From Actinocrinis sp035653575 (lineage in GTDB: Bacteria > Actinomycetota > Actinomycetes > Streptomycetales > Catenulisporaceae), in assembly GCF_035653575.1 (NCBI RefSeq), contig NZ_DASRBQ010000119.1:11838-75837 (forward strand): DNA of 64,000 nt, read 5' to 3'. The translations under genes were made by a program, and so were the position numbers. Every line of letters begins with the position of its first letter. Position 1 is the stretch's first letter. Shown in pieces: positions 16,396 through 26,163 of the stretch. The notes under the pieces are model-generated. The model made no database searches and had not been told where the DNA came from. It saw only the letters and a list, made by a program, of their open reading frames with translations.

Positions 16396-18885
16396 TTGAC
16401 GACCACGCCGGAGGCAGCGGTACGAGCCCAGCAGGAAGAGCGGACCGGGACGGCAGCGCCCGCATCGTCCGCCGCGCCCGCAGGCCCGGAGCCCGAGCAC
16501 GCCCCCGCGCAGTCGTCGACCGCCGCCACGGCCACGGCTCCCGCCGGCCCCGCTGAGGGGCAGCCCGCGACGCAGACCACGCCACAGACCTCCCAACGCT
16601 CCGGAACGCCTGCCACCTCCAGCCGGGTTCGCGCCCGGCTGGCGCGTCTCGGCGGGCCGCGCCCCGGCGGCCCCAGCCCGGTCCTTGAGCCGCTGTTCCG
16701 CATCGTGCGGGCCAGCGACCCCAAGGCCGACCTGCGCACCCTGGAGCGGGCCTACCAGATCGCCGAGAAGTACCACCGCGGCCAGCGGCGCAAGAGCGGC
16801 GACCCGTACATCACCCATCCCGTCGCGGTCACCACGATCCTGGCCGAGCTCGGTATGGACATCCCGACGCTGTGCGCGGGGCTGCTGCACGACACCGTCG
16901 AGGACACCGACTACACCCTCGAGATGCTGCGCCGCGACTTCGGCGACACGGTGGCGCTGCTCGTCGACGGCGTGACCAAGCTGGACAAGGTCAAGCTCGG
17001 CGAGGCCGCGCAGGCCGAGACGGTGCGCAAGATGGTCGTGGCGATGGCCCGCGACATCAGGGTCCTGGTCATCAAGCTGGCCGACCGGCTGCACAACATG
17101 CGCACCATGCGCTACATGCGCCGGGAGAAGCAGGAGCAGAAGTCCCGCGAGACCCTGGAGATCTACGCCCCGCTGGCGCACCGCCTGGGCATGAACACGA
17201 TCAAGTGGGAGCTTGAGGACCTCGCCTTCGCGATCCTCTACCCCAAGATGTACGACGAGATCGTGCACCTGGTGGCCGAGCGCGCGCCCAAGCGCGAGGA
17301 GTTCCTGGCCCAGGTCATCGACATGGTGCAGGGCGACCTGCACGGCGCGCGGATCAAGGCCACGGTCACCGGCCGGCCGAAGCACTACTACTCGGTCTAC
17401 CAGAAGATGATCGTGCGCGGCCGCGACTTCACCGAGATCTACGACCTGGTCGGCATCCGGGTCCTGGTCGAGTCGGTGCGCGACTGCTACGCCGCGCTCG
17501 GCACCATCCACGCGCGGTGGAACCCGGTCCCCGGCCGGTTCAAGGACTACATCGCGATGCCGAAGTTCAACATGTACCAGTCCCTGCACACCACGGTCAT
17601 CGGGCCGCAGGGCAAGCCGGTGGAGCTGCAGATCCGCACGTACTCGATGCACCGGCGCGCCGAGTACGGCGTGGCGGCGCACTGGAAGTACAAGGAGGAG
17701 GCGGTTCGCGGCCCGGCCGGCGGCGCGGACGCCGCGGCGCAGGGCAACAAGGTCGGCGACATGGCCTGGCTGCGCCAGCTGCTCGACTGGCAGCGGGAGA
17801 CCGCGGACCCGGGCGAGTTCCTCGACGCGCTGCGCTTCGACCTGTCCGCCTCCGAGGTGTTCGTCTTCACGCCCAAGGGCGACGTGGTGCCGCTGCCCTC
17901 CGGCTCCACGCCGGTGGACTTCGCCTACGCCGTGCACACCGAGGTCGGGCACCACTGCATCGGCGCCCGCGTCAACGGCCGCCTGGTGCCGCTGGAGTCG
18001 AAGCTCGACAACGGCGACGTGGTGGAGATCTTCACCTCCAAGGCGCCCACCGCGGGCCCGAGCCGCGACTGGCTCGGCTTCGTCGCCTCGCCGCGGGCCC
18101 GCAACAAGATCCGCGCGCACTTCACCAAGGAGCGCCGCGAGGAGGCCATCGAGCAGGGCCGCGAGCAGCTGGCCAAGACGATGCGCAAGCAGGGCCTGCC
18201 GCTGCAGCGGCTGCTCTCCAGCGAATCGCTCGGCTCGATCGCCCTTGACCTGCACTACGCCGACATCTCCGCCCTCTACGCGGCGATCGGCGAGAACCAC
18301 GTCTCGGCGCAGTCGGTCGTCCAGCGGCTCATCCAGACCCTCGGCGGCGAGGAGGGCACGACCGAGGATCTGGCCGAGTCCACGCTGCCGGCGCTGCCCG
18401 GCGACAAGGGCGAGCGGCGGCGCGGCCGCGGCAGGCCGGGCGGCGATCCGGGCGTCCTGGTCAAGGGCATGGACGACATCTGGGTCAAGCTCTCGCGCTG
18501 CTGCACCCCGGTCCCCGGCGACACCATCGTCGGCTTCGTGACGCGCGGCGCCGGTGTGTCCGTGCACCGCAAGGACTGCGGCAACGTCGAGGCGCTGATG
18601 GCCCAGCCGGAGCGCATGGTCGAGGTGGAGTGGGCGCCGACCGCCAGCTCGGTGTTCCTGGTCTCCATCCAGGTCGAGGCGCTGGACCGGGCCCGGTTGC
18701 TGTCCGACGTGACCAGGGTGCTGTCCGACCAGCACGTCAACATCCTGTCGGCGAACGTGAACACCTCGCGGGATCGGGTGGCGATGTCCCGGTTCACCTT
18801 CGAGATGGGCGACCCGAAGCACCTCGGCCACGTGCTCAAGGCGGTGCGCGGCATCGAGGGCGTCTACGACGTCTACCGCGTGTGA
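16396..18885 (+). CDS. relA: Bifunctional (p)ppGpp synthetase/hydrolase (Rsh, RelA/SpoT)
   Basis: 829 residues from a TTG start, fixed by AGGGAGG 7 nt upstream. A disordered Ala/Pro/Thr N-terminus of about 95 residues precedes the HD hydrolase domain with HDTVED (165-170). The synthetase domain follows, with RFKDYIAMPKFN near 381. The RxKD form is that of bifunctional enzymes, not the ExDD of monofunctional RelA. Then come a TGS domain (LPSGSTPVDFAYAVHTEVGHHC), the zinc-finger-like CCTPVPGD segment and a C-terminal ACT domain. It makes and degrades the stringent-response alarmone. It is convergent with the DUF349 gene. Confidence 0.97.
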   Translation: MTTTPEAAVRAQQEERTGTAAPASSAAPAGPEPEHAPAQSSTAATATAPAGPAEGQPATQTTPQTSQRSGTPATSSRVRARLARLGGPRPGGPSPVLEPLFRIVRASDPKADLRTLERAYQIAEKYHRGQRRKSGDPYITHPVAVTTILAELGMDIPTLCAGLLHDTVEDTDYTLEMLRRDFGDTVALLVDGVTKLDKVKLGEAAQAETVRKMVVAMARDIRVLVIKLADRLHNMRTMRYMRREKQEQKSRETLEIYAPLAHRLGMNTIKWELEDLAFAILYPKMYDEIVHLVAERAPKREEFLAQVIDMVQGDLHGARIKATVTGRPKHYYSVYQKMIVRGRDFTEIYDLVGIRVLVESVRDCYAALGTIHARWNPVPGRFKDYIAMPKFNMYQSLHTTVIGPQGKPVELQIRTYSMHRRAEYGVAAHWKYKEEAVRGPAGGADAAAQGNKVGDMAWLRQLLDWQRETADPGEFLDALRFDLSASEVFVFTPKGDVVPLPSGSTPVDFAYAVHTEVGHHCIGARVNGRLVPLESKLDNGDVVEIFTSKAPTAGPSRDWLGFVASPRARNKIRAHFTKERREEAIEQGREQLAKTMRKQGLPLQRLLSSESLGSIALDLHYADISALYAAIGENHVSAQSVVQRLIQTLGGEEGTTEDLAESTLPALPGDKGERRRGRGRPGGDPGVLVKGMDDIWVKLSRCCTPVPGDTIVGFVTRGAGVSVHRKDCGNVEALMAQPERMVEVEWAPTASSVFLVSIQVEALDRARLLSDVTRVLSDQHVNILSANVNTSRDRVAMSRFTFEMGDPKHLGHVLKAVRGIEGVYDVYRV

Positions 18886-18937
18886 TGCACTGACGCCCGG
18901 TCAGCTTTTAAGCAGAGCCGCGAGAACCGGACCTGAA

Positions 18938-18978
18938 ACGCCGTCGGCCGCCCATGCGCTGTGGGCGGCCGACGGCGT
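18938..18978. terminator. Bidirectional terminator between relA and the DUF349 gene
   Basis: A near-ideal hairpin: 16-bp perfect arms CGCCGTCGGCCGCCCA (18939-18954) and its complement (18962-18977), extended by one A-T pair, with a 7-nt loop. It lies between two convergent genes and can serve both strands. Confidence 0.8.
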
Positions 18979-19016
18979 ATGGCGTACGGCGTAGTACTGG
19001 ATTTGGCGGATTGGCG

Positions 19017-20333
19017 CTATCGAGTGAACTCGTCGAGAGCGGCCTGAGCCTGGGCCAGCCACTCGCGCCGCGCGGTCAGCGCCGCCTCGGCGTCCTCCAC
19101 CTTGCGCTGCTGGCCGGCGGCGCGGGCCCGCTCGAGCTCCTTCTCGAACTTCGCGATCGAGGACTCCAGCTGCCGGACCGTGGCCTCGGCGCGCGCCTTG
19201 GCCTCCGGGTTGGTGCGCTTCCACTCGGCCTGCTCGGCGTCGGCGACCGCGCGCTCCACGTCGCGAAGAGCGCCTTCGAGCCGCGGCTTGGCCTCGCGCG
19301 GCACCGGGCCGATCTCCTCCCAGCGCGCCTGGATGCCGCGCAGCGCCTGGCGGGCGCTCTTGAGGTCCGAGATCGGCAGCAGCTTCTGCGCCTCGGCCAG
19401 CAGCTCCTCCTTGCGGGTCTGGTTCTCCCGGAAGCCCGCGTCGCGCTGGTCGAGGTCGGCGTTGCGCGCGGTGAAGAAGGTGTCCTGCGCGGTCTTGAAC
19501 CGCTCCCAGAGCTTGTCCTCGACCTCGCGCTGCGCCCGGCCCGCCGTCTTCCACTGCTTCATCAGGTCGCGGAAGCGCTGCGCGGTGCTCGCCCAATCGG
19601 TCGAATCGGCCAGGCTCTCCGCCTCCTCGACCAGCGCCTCCTTGCGCGCGCGCACCTCCTCGCGCTCCGCGTCAAGCTGCGCGAAGTGGGCCTTGCGGCG
19701 CTTGGCGAAGGCCGAGCGGGCCGCGCTGAACCGGGACCACAGCTCGTCGTCGGACTTGCGGTCCAGGCGCGGTACGCCCTTCCACTCGTCCACCAGCGCA
19801 CGCAGCCGCTCGCCGGTCGCCTTCCACTCGCCGGACTGCGCCAGGCCCTCGGCCTCGACGACGATGCGCTCCTTGTGCGCGGCCGCCTCGGCCTGCTGCT
19901 TGGCCCGCGCCTCGCGCTTGGCGGCGCGGCGCTGCTCGGCGACCTCGTGCAGCTTGTCGAGCCGTCCGCGCAGGGCGTCAAGGTCGCCGATCGCGTGCGG
20001 CTCCACCAGCTGCTCGCGCAGCTTGGCGATGCTCGCGTCGGCGTCCTTGGCGTCCAGGTTCGTGGTGCTCAGCCGGCGCTCGAGCAGCTCGACCTCGGCC
20101 TTGAGGCCCTCGAACTTGCGCTGGTAGAAGGCCAGGCCTTCCTGCGGCGTGCCCGCCGCCCAGGAGCCGATCTGCCGCTCACCCTCGGCCGTGCGCACGA
20201 ACACGGAACCGTCCTCGGCGACCCTGCCCCACTCGCTGGACGCCTGCGCAGCCTCCCCTGTGCCGTCGCGCGGCGCCTCAGGCTCCGGCTCGGCGCTGGC
20301 GGTCTGCTCCGGCTGCTCCGGTCCCTCGGACAC
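19017..20333 (-). CDS. DUF349 coiled-coil protein
   Basis: 438 residues starting at a GTG, with AAGGAGG 5 nt upstream. After an acidic N-terminus it contains repeated DUF349 helical units of about 70 residues (for example WKATGERLRALVDEWKG, WASTAQRFRDLMKQWKTAG, ARQALRGIQARWEEIG) in a charged, coiled-coil-rich protein. It commonly follows relA in actinobacteria. Its biochemical role is unknown; some members in other phyla have been linked to nucleic-acid or ribosome-related stress. No enzyme motif is seen. Confidence 0.9.
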   Translation of the reverse strand: MSEGPEQPEQTASAEPEPEAPRDGTGEAAQASSEWGRVAEDGSVFVRTAEGERQIGSWAAGTPQEGLAFYQRKFEGLKAEVELLERRLSTTNLDAKDADASIAKLREQLVEPHAIGDLDALRGRLDKLHEVAEQRRAAKREARAKQQAEAAAHKERIVVEAEGLAQSGEWKATGERLRALVDEWKGVPRLDRKSDDELWSRFSAARSAFAKRRKAHFAQLDAEREEVRARKEALVEEAESLADSTDWASTAQRFRDLMKQWKTAGRAQREVEDKLWERFKTAQDTFFTARNADLDQRDAGFRENQTRKEELLAEAQKLLPISDLKSARQALRGIQARWEEIGPVPREAKPRLEGALRDVERAVADAEQAEWKRTNPEAKARAEATVRQLESSIAKFEKELERARAAGQQRKVEDAEAALTARREWLAQAQAALDEFTR

Positions 20334-20474
20334 GGTGCCCTCCTTGGACGTGCGACTTGTGACCGTGATCTATGGCGACGCGCCCCTTGCGTCACGGTAC
20401 TGCGGTAGACCGATGTTGTTCCATTTTCATCGAGGCGCCGTTTTTACAACAGGCGCAGGGCACTCTACAAGCAA

Positions 20475-20517
20475 CGACGGTCCCCGGACAGTCGGTAAAC
20501 GCGTCCAGGGACCGTCG
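20475..20517. terminator. Hairpin downstream of the cyclophilin gene
   Basis: Perfect 10-bp arms CGACGGTCCC (20475-20484) and GGGACCGTCG (20508-20517), with a further short GGAC/GTCC pairing inside the loop. It lies 26 bp past the stop of the minus-strand cyclophilin gene. Confidence 0.55.
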
Positions 20518-20542
20518 AATGAGCGGGTATCCGCGCCGTCGG

Positions 20543-21382
20543 CTACGAAATCGAGACCGACTCGATAGTCACGGTTTCCTTCGGCTTGCCGTCACCGCTG
20601 CCGTTGGCGTTGTCCGAGCCCTGCGCGGCGATCGCCTGCAGGACGTCCAGGCCCTTGGTGATCGTGCCGAACGGCGTGTAGTTCGGCCCGAGCGGGGAGT
20701 CCTTGTAGACCAGGAAGAACTGGCTGCCGTTGGTGCCCGGCCCGGAGTTGGCCATCGCCACGGTTCCGGCCTTGTAGGTGACCGTGCCGGAGGACCCGGC
20801 CGCGCCGAAGTAGTTCAGGTTCTCGTCCTGGAACTGGTACCCGGGGCCGCCCGAGCCGGTGCCGGTCGGGTCGCCGCACTGCAGCACGAAGATCGTCGAG
20901 GTGGTCAGGCGGTGGCAGTTGGTGTTGTTGAAGTAGTTCTTCCCGGCCAGGTACTGGAAGGAGTACGTCGCGTACGGCGCCTTGGTGGTCAGCGCCGAGA
21001 AGACGACGTCGCCCCGGTTGGTGTGGATCGTCGCGGTGTACGGCTTGGCGGCCAGCGCCGCGTTGAAGACCGGGATGCCGACGTCCTTCGACGCGGTACC
21101 GCTCTTGGTGTAGCCGATCTTCTCTGCCGTGCTCGACGCCGCTGCGCTTGCCGTGGCCCCGGCCGAGGCCGAACTCTGCGCGACCGGCTTGCTCGGAGCG
21201 TTAGGGGAGGTCGCCAGGATCGCGGCGGTGGCCCCACCGCCGACCACCACGACCGCGATGGCCGTGAAGATCGCGATGCGCCTGTTGCGCCTCGCCGCCG
21301 CCTGCTGCTTGGCGATCTTCGCCTGCACCCGCTCGTAGCGTGCGCGCTCCAGTGCGCGCTGCCGGTCCTTGGTGCTCGCCAC
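20543..21382 (-). CDS. Membrane-anchored cyclophilin-type peptidyl-prolyl isomerase
   Basis: 279 residues. A basic cytoplasmic N-terminus (about 1-35), one membrane helix (about 37-57) and an Ala/Ser linker lead to an extracytoplasmic cyclophilin domain. The domain keeps CHRL (catalytic Arg), VLQCGDPTGTGSGGPGY and GTNGSQFFL. It should catalyse proline isomerisation in proteins outside the membrane, fitting a place near the Sec genes. The GTG start has AGGGAGA 8 nt upstream. A TACACT box on the minus strand (21453-21458) is a possible -10. Confidence 0.92.
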   Translation of the reverse strand: MASTKDRQRALERARYERVQAKIAKQQAAARRNRRIAIFTAIAVVVVGGGATAAILATSPNAPSKPVAQSSASAGATASAAASSTAEKIGYTKSGTASKDVGIPVFNAALAAKPYTATIHTNRGDVVFSALTTKAPYATYSFQYLAGKNYFNNTNCHRLTTSTIFVLQCGDPTGTGSGGPGYQFQDENLNYFGAAGSSGTVTYKAGTVAMANSGPGTNGSQFFLVYKDSPLGPNYTPFGTITKGLDVLQAIAAQGSDNANGSGDGKPKETVTIESVSIS

Positions 21383-21586
21383 TCTCGTCTTCTCCCTGTC
21401 TCAGATCCGCGCTGAACTTCGCGCCACACCCGCGTCGATGCTGCCCGCGTGCAGTGTACGGGCACGTCCTGAAGACGCAACGGGTCGCGGTTACCGGTTC
21501 GCGATCGTACGCGCGCCGCCGGTAGTCTTGGCTGACCATCACGGCCGCACGCAAGCCCGCCGAAATCCGTCGAGAACAGGACGCAC

Positions 21587-22321
21587 GTGCTTATCGCAGG
21601 GTTCCCCGCCGGTCCGATCGGCGCCAACTGCTTCGTCGTGGCGCCCGGACCGAACGAGCGCTGCGTCGTCATCGACCCGGGCCAGGACGCCGTCAAGCCG
21701 CTAGACGACACGCTGCGGGAACACAACCTGAAGCCGGCCGCGGTGATACTCACGCACGGGCACTACGACCACGTCTGGTCGGTGGTCCCGGTCTGCGGCG
21801 CGCACGACATCCCGGCGTTCATCCACCCCGACGACCGGTTCATGCTCACCGACCCCGGCGCGGCCATCGGCGTGCGGGACGCGGCCGCGTTTTTCGGCGG
21901 CGCAACTTTCACCGAGCCCTCGGACGTGCGTGAGCTGCACGACGGCCAGCGGCTGGGTTTCGCGGATCTGCTCGGCATCGAATTCGTCGTCAATCACGCC
22001 CCGGGCCATACCAGGGGGTCGGTGACCTTCACGCTCCCGCGCGACAGCGTCGACGCGGAGCGGGGCGCCGGCTCCGACCGGAACGTCGACGTGCTGTTCA
22101 GTGGGGACCTGCTGTTCGCCGGCTCCATCGGACGCACCGACCTGCCCGGGGGCGATCCGCAGGCGATCTTCGCATCGCTCGAGCGGGTGGCGCTCCCGCT
22201 GCCGGACGACACGATCGTGCTGCCCGGCCACGGACCACAGACGACCATCGGCCGCGAGCGCGCGTCGAACCCGTTCCTGACCCGGCTCAGGGACCCGGGT
22301 ACCGCGCGAACCGGCCTGTAG
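21587..22321 (+). CDS. Metallo-beta-lactamase-fold hydrolase, glyoxalase II-like
   Basis: 244 residues with the metal motif H57-x-H59-x-D61-H62 (THGHYDH), then H in NHAPGHTRGS, D in FSGDLLF and H in LPGHGPQT. The set matches glyoxalase II/hydroxyacylglutathione hydrolase-like enzymes. Actinobacteria use mycothiol rather than glutathione, so the natural substrate is uncertain. It starts with GTG and sits 22 nt before hisS, as in other actinobacteria, and is probably co-transcribed with it. Confidence 0.9.
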   Translation: MLIAGFPAGPIGANCFVVAPGPNERCVVIDPGQDAVKPLDDTLREHNLKPAAVILTHGHYDHVWSVVPVCGAHDIPAFIHPDDRFMLTDPGAAIGVRDAAAFFGGATFTEPSDVRELHDGQRLGFADLLGIEFVVNHAPGHTRGSVTFTLPRDSVDAERGAGSDRNVDVLFSGDLLFAGSIGRTDLPGGDPQAIFASLERVALPLPDDTIVLPGHGPQTTIGRERASNPFLTRLRDPGTARTGL

Positions 22322-22343
22322 CGGATAGACGGGTAACGCAGCC

Positions 22344-23606
22344 TTGAGTACCTTCCAGGCCCCAAAGGGGACCTTCGACCTGATCCCGCCGCAGTCGGCG
22401 ACCTTCCTCGCGGTGCGCGAGGCGATGGCCGCCGTCGTGCGGCGCGCCGGATACGGCTACGTCGAGACGCCGGCGTTCGAGGACACGGCGCTGTTCAAGC
22501 GCGGCGTCGGCGAGTCCAGCGACATCGTGACCAAGGAGATGTACACCTTCACCACGCGCGGCGGGGACTCGCTGACGCTGCGGCCTGAGGGCACCGCGTC
22601 GGTGGTGCGCGCGGTGTTGCAGCACAACCTCGACAAGGGCGCGCTGCCGGTGAAGCTGTACTACTCCGGTTCGTATTACCGCTACGAGCGGCCACAGAAG
22701 GGCCGCTACCGGCACTTCTCGCAGGTTGGCGCCGAGGTCCTGGGCTCCGAGGACCCGCTGGTCGACGTCGAGATCATCACGTTGGCCGCGGATGCGTTCC
22801 GCAATCTGGGGCTGCGTCAGGTGCGGCTGCTGCTCAACACCCTCGGCGATAAGGAATGCCGGCCGGTGTACCGCGCGGCGTTGCAGGAGTTCCTGCGCGG
22901 CCTGGACCTGGACGAGGCGACGCGCGCCCGGATCGAGATCAACCCGCTGCGGGTGCTCGACGACAAGCGGCCCGAGGTACGCGCGCAGCTGACGGACGCC
23001 CCGGTGATCGCCGATTACCTGTGCGACGCCTGCAAGAAGTACCACGAAGAGGTCCAGACGCTGCTGTCGATCGGCGGCGTCGCCTTCGAGGACGACGCGA
23101 AGCTGGTGCGCGGACTGGACTACTACACCCGTACCACCTTCGAGTTCGTGCACGATGGCCTCGGTGCGCAGTCCGCGATCGGCGGCGGCGGCCGGTATGA
23201 CGGCCTGTCGGAAGAGCTCGGCGGGCCGCCGCTGCCCTCGGTCGGCTGGGCGCTCGGCGTGGACCGCACGGTCCTGGCGCTTGAGGCCGAAGGCGTGGAG
23301 CCGCCCGGCTCCGGACGGACCGTGGACGTGTTCGCGGTGCCGCTCGGCGAGGCGGCCAGGCACATGCTGTTCGGGCTCGTGCTTAAGCTGCGCGCAGAGG
23401 GCGTCAACGCCGACTTCGCGTACGGCGGCAAGGGCCTGAAGGGCGCGATGAAGGCCGCGGACCGTTCCGGCGCGCGGTACGCGCTCGTGGCCGGCGAGCG
23501 GGACCTGTCGGCCGACGTGGTACAGCTCAAGGACATGGAGAGCGGGGAACAGGTCCCCGTTCCGATCGACCAGCTCGTCTCGACGATTAAGGAGAAGTTG
23601 TCGTGA
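22344..23606 (+). CDS. hisS: Histidyl-tRNA synthetase
   Basis: 420 residues, class II synthetase. Motif 2 (SYYRYERPQKGRYRHFSQ), the histidine A motif RGLDYYTRTTFEF and motif 3 (ALGVDRTVLAL) are present, followed by the C-terminal anticodon-binding domain (VFAVPLGEAARHMLF). The start is a TTG at 22344. It overlaps aspS by 4 nt (GTGA), so the two synthetases are coupled. No T-box leader is visible upstream. Confidence 0.97.
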   Translation: MSTFQAPKGTFDLIPPQSATFLAVREAMAAVVRRAGYGYVETPAFEDTALFKRGVGESSDIVTKEMYTFTTRGGDSLTLRPEGTASVVRAVLQHNLDKGALPVKLYYSGSYYRYERPQKGRYRHFSQVGAEVLGSEDPLVDVEIITLAADAFRNLGLRQVRLLLNTLGDKECRPVYRAALQEFLRGLDLDEATRARIEINPLRVLDDKRPEVRAQLTDAPVIADYLCDACKKYHEEVQTLLSIGGVAFEDDAKLVRGLDYYTRTTFEFVHDGLGAQSAIGGGGRYDGLSEELGGPPLPSVGWALGVDRTVLALEAEGVEPPGSGRTVDVFAVPLGEAARHMLFGLVLKLRAEGVNADFAYGGKGLKGAMKAADRSGARYALVAGERDLSADVVQLKDMESGEQVPVPIDQLVSTIKEKLS

Positions 23607-25381
23607 TCCGCACGCGAGAGGCGGGGAGCCTGCGGGCCTCCGACGCCGGAAGCACCGTCACCCTGGCCGGGTGGGTGGCCCGGCGGCGTGATCACGGCGG
23701 CGTCACCTTCATCGACCTGCGCGACGGGTCCGGGGTCGTGCAGGTCGTGGTCAGGGAGTCTGAGGCCGTACACGACCTGCGCAACGAGTACTGCGTGACG
23801 GCCACCGGCGAGGTGCGCGAGCGTCCGGAGGGCAACGCCAACCCGGAGCTGCCGACCGGCGAGATCGAGGTCGTCGTCGACACGGTCGAGGTGCTGTCCA
23901 CGGCCGCGCCGCTGCCCTTCCCCACCGACGAGCGCAAGAGCGCGAACATCAACGAGGAAGTGCGGCTCAAGTACCGCTACCTCGACCTGCGCCGCGACGA
24001 CATGGCCTACAACCTGCGCACGCGCGCGAAGGCCACCAAGGTCATCCGCGACGTGATGGACGACCTCGGCTTCCTGGACATCGAGACGCCGTACCTCACG
24101 CGCTCGACGCCTGAGGGCGCGCGCGACTTCCTGGTGCCGGTGCGTTTGCAGCCGGGCACCTGGTACGCGCTGCCCCAGTCGCCTCAGCTGTTCAAGCAGC
24201 TGCTGATGGTCGCTGGCATGGAGCGGTACTACCAGATCGCGCGCTGCTTCCGGGACGAGGACTTCCGCGCCGACCGACAGCCGGAGTTCACCCAGCTCGA
24301 CATCGAGATGTCCTTCGCCGACCAGGAGGACGTCATCAAGGTCGGCGAGGCCGTGGTCGAGCGGGTGTGGCGCGAGGTGCTCGGCGCCGAGATCCCGACC
24401 CCGCTGCCGCGGCTGACCTACGCCGAGGCCATGGCGCGGTACGGCTCGGACAAGCCGGACCTGCGCTTCGGCCAGGAACTCGTCGAGCTGACCGAGTACT
24501 TCGCGGGCACCGAGTTCCGGGTGTTCCAGGCCCCTTACGTCGGCGCGGTGGTCATGCCCGGCGGCGCGGCGCAGACCCGCAAGGAGCTCGACGGGTGGCA
24601 GGACTGGGCGAAGGCCCGCGGCGCCCGCGGCCTGGCCTACGTGCTCTTCGACGCCGAAACCGGCGAGCCGAAGGGCCCGGTGGCCAAGAACCTCTCCGAG
24701 GCGCATCTGGCCGGTCTCAAGGCGGCTGTCGGCGCGTCAGACGGCGACGCGGTGTTCTTCGCGGCCGGCAAGCGCACCGCGTCGCAGGAACTGCTCGGCG
24801 CGGCGCGCCTCGAGATCGGGCGGCGCTGCTCGCTCATCGAGGAGGGCAGCTGGAAGTTCCTGTGGGTCGTGGACTTCCCGATGTTCGAGCCGGTCGAGGA
24901 CGAGAAGGGCGAGCAGGTCGGCTGGACCGCGGTGCACCACCCGTTCACCGCGCCGACCCCGGAGAGCCTCGACACGTTCGACAAGGACCCGGCGACCGCG
25001 CTGTCAAACGCCTACGACCTCGTGCTCAACGGCTCCGAGATCGGCGGCGGCTCGATCCGTATCCACCGCAAGGATGTGCAGGAGCGGGCGTTCGCCGCGA
25101 TCGGCCTCTCTGACGAGGAGGCGCGCTCGAAGTTCGGCTTCCTGCTGGAGGCGTTCAACTACGGACCGCCGCCGCACGGTGGCATCGCGCTCGGGCTCGA
25201 CCGCCTGGTGGCGCTGCTGACCGGCGCGGACACCATCCGCGACGTGATCGCCTTCCCGAAGACGGCCTCCGGCGGCGACCCGTTGACCGGTGCGCCGACG
25301 CCGATCACCGCGGCGCAGCGCAAGGAGGCCGGGATCGACGCGAAGCCGAAGGAACCGGGCGAGGCTGCGCCCCAGGGCTGA
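23603..25381 (+). CDS. aspS: Aspartyl-tRNA synthetase
   Basis: 592 residues, bacterial type. It has an N-terminal OB anticodon-binding domain (VTLAGWVARRRDHGGVTFIDLRD), class IIb catalytic motifs (QSPQLFKQLLMVAGMERYYQ, RCFRDEDFRADRQPEFTQLD), the bacterial GAD insertion and motif 3 (GIALGLDRLVALLTG). Whether it also charges tRNA-Asn cannot be judged here. The GTG start overlaps the hisS stop. Confidence 0.97.
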   Translation: MIRTREAGSLRASDAGSTVTLAGWVARRRDHGGVTFIDLRDGSGVVQVVVRESEAVHDLRNEYCVTATGEVRERPEGNANPELPTGEIEVVVDTVEVLSTAAPLPFPTDERKSANINEEVRLKYRYLDLRRDDMAYNLRTRAKATKVIRDVMDDLGFLDIETPYLTRSTPEGARDFLVPVRLQPGTWYALPQSPQLFKQLLMVAGMERYYQIARCFRDEDFRADRQPEFTQLDIEMSFADQEDVIKVGEAVVERVWREVLGAEIPTPLPRLTYAEAMARYGSDKPDLRFGQELVELTEYFAGTEFRVFQAPYVGAVVMPGGAAQTRKELDGWQDWAKARGARGLAYVLFDAETGEPKGPVAKNLSEAHLAGLKAAVGASDGDAVFFAAGKRTASQELLGAARLEIGRRCSLIEEGSWKFLWVVDFPMFEPVEDEKGEQVGWTAVHHPFTAPTPESLDTFDKDPATALSNAYDLVLNGSEIGGGSIRIHRKDVQERAFAAIGLSDEEARSKFGFLLEAFNYGPPPHGGIALGLDRLVALLTGADTIRDVIAFPKTASGGDPLTGAPTPITAAQRKEAGIDAKPKEPGEAAPQG

Positions 25382-25545
25382 CTCCGGTCCCATCCCTCAG
25401 CATGACGCCCGGGAACGCCGCGGTACGTCACACTGGACGTGTACACAGACGACGGTGTGGGGTACCGCGGCGGGCGCGGACAGTAGTGGACATACCGCTG
25501 GCGCGGTAGGGACGACCCTGCGCACAACCTTGGCTGGGGGAGCAC

Positions 25546-26109
25546 ATGCGGCGTTGGATCACCGGGATCGTCCGCCGGTTGTGGCGCGAGATGGTCGGTT
25601 TCAGCGCAGTCGGCATCGTCGGCGTCACGTGCGACATCGCGACCTTCAACCTCGTCATCGGCGTTTTTCACGCACCGAAGGTCTACGGCTCGATCTGCGG
25701 TACCACCCTCGGCACGGTCATCGGTTACCTCGGTAACAAGTACTGGGTGTTCCGCCGCCGCGATCGCAGGCAGTCAGCGGCCGAAGTTACGCTCTACCTG
25801 TTGGTCTCCGGCGTCGCGATGCTCATCACCGCGGGCTGCGTCGCCTTCAACGAATACGTGCTCGGCTACAAGTCGCTGCTCGCCGCGAACATCGCGCAGT
25901 TCATCGTCGGGCAGGGGCTCGGCACGGTGTTCCGCTTCTGGGCGATGCACGTGTGGGTCTTCCCGGAAGCACGGTCGGCCGAGGCGTCGGTCGGCGTGGA
26001 CACAACGCTTGCCGGCACAGCACCGGGCAACGCAGCGCCGGGTAACGCAGTACCGCCGTACCCGGATGAGAACCCGGACGCGGCGGCACTGGTCGATTCC
26101 CGGTGCTGA
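25546..26109 (+). CDS. GtrA-like small membrane protein
   Basis: 187 residues with four predicted membrane helices in the first 140 residues and the GtrA pattern (FSAVGIVGVTCDIATFNLV, YLGNKYWVFRRR, FWAMHVWVF). GtrA-family proteins are thought to flip or handle polyprenyl-linked sugars for cell-surface glycans. The C-terminal 50 residues are a soluble Ala/Pro/Gly tail. A GGGGGAG site precedes the ATG. It is the first gene of the accessory region and converges on the GH12 gene. Confidence 0.85.
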   Translation: MRRWITGIVRRLWREMVGFSAVGIVGVTCDIATFNLVIGVFHAPKVYGSICGTTLGTVIGYLGNKYWVFRRRDRRQSAAEVTLYLLVSGVAMLITAGCVAFNEYVLGYKSLLAANIAQFIVGQGLGTVFRFWAMHVWVFPEARSAEASVGVDTTLAGTAPGNAAPGNAVPPYPDENPDAAALVDSRC

Positions 26110-26114
26110 GCTGA

Positions 26115-26156
26115 CCGCGGGCGTCGCTGACCCTCCGTCAGTCCGTGCGCCCGCGG
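26115..26156. terminator. Bidirectional terminator between the gtrA-like and GH12 genes
   Basis: Outer 9-bp arms CCGCGGGCG (26115-26123) and CGCCCGCGG (26148-26156), plus an inner CTGAC/GTCAG stem (26127-26131 and 26137-26141), between convergent genes. Confidence 0.7.
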
Positions 26157-26163
26157 CAGGCCG

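Noticed and set aside
16324..18831. 835-codon minus-strand ORF opposite relA
   Set aside because: Antisense artefact of GC-rich codons; relA is unmistakable on the other strand.
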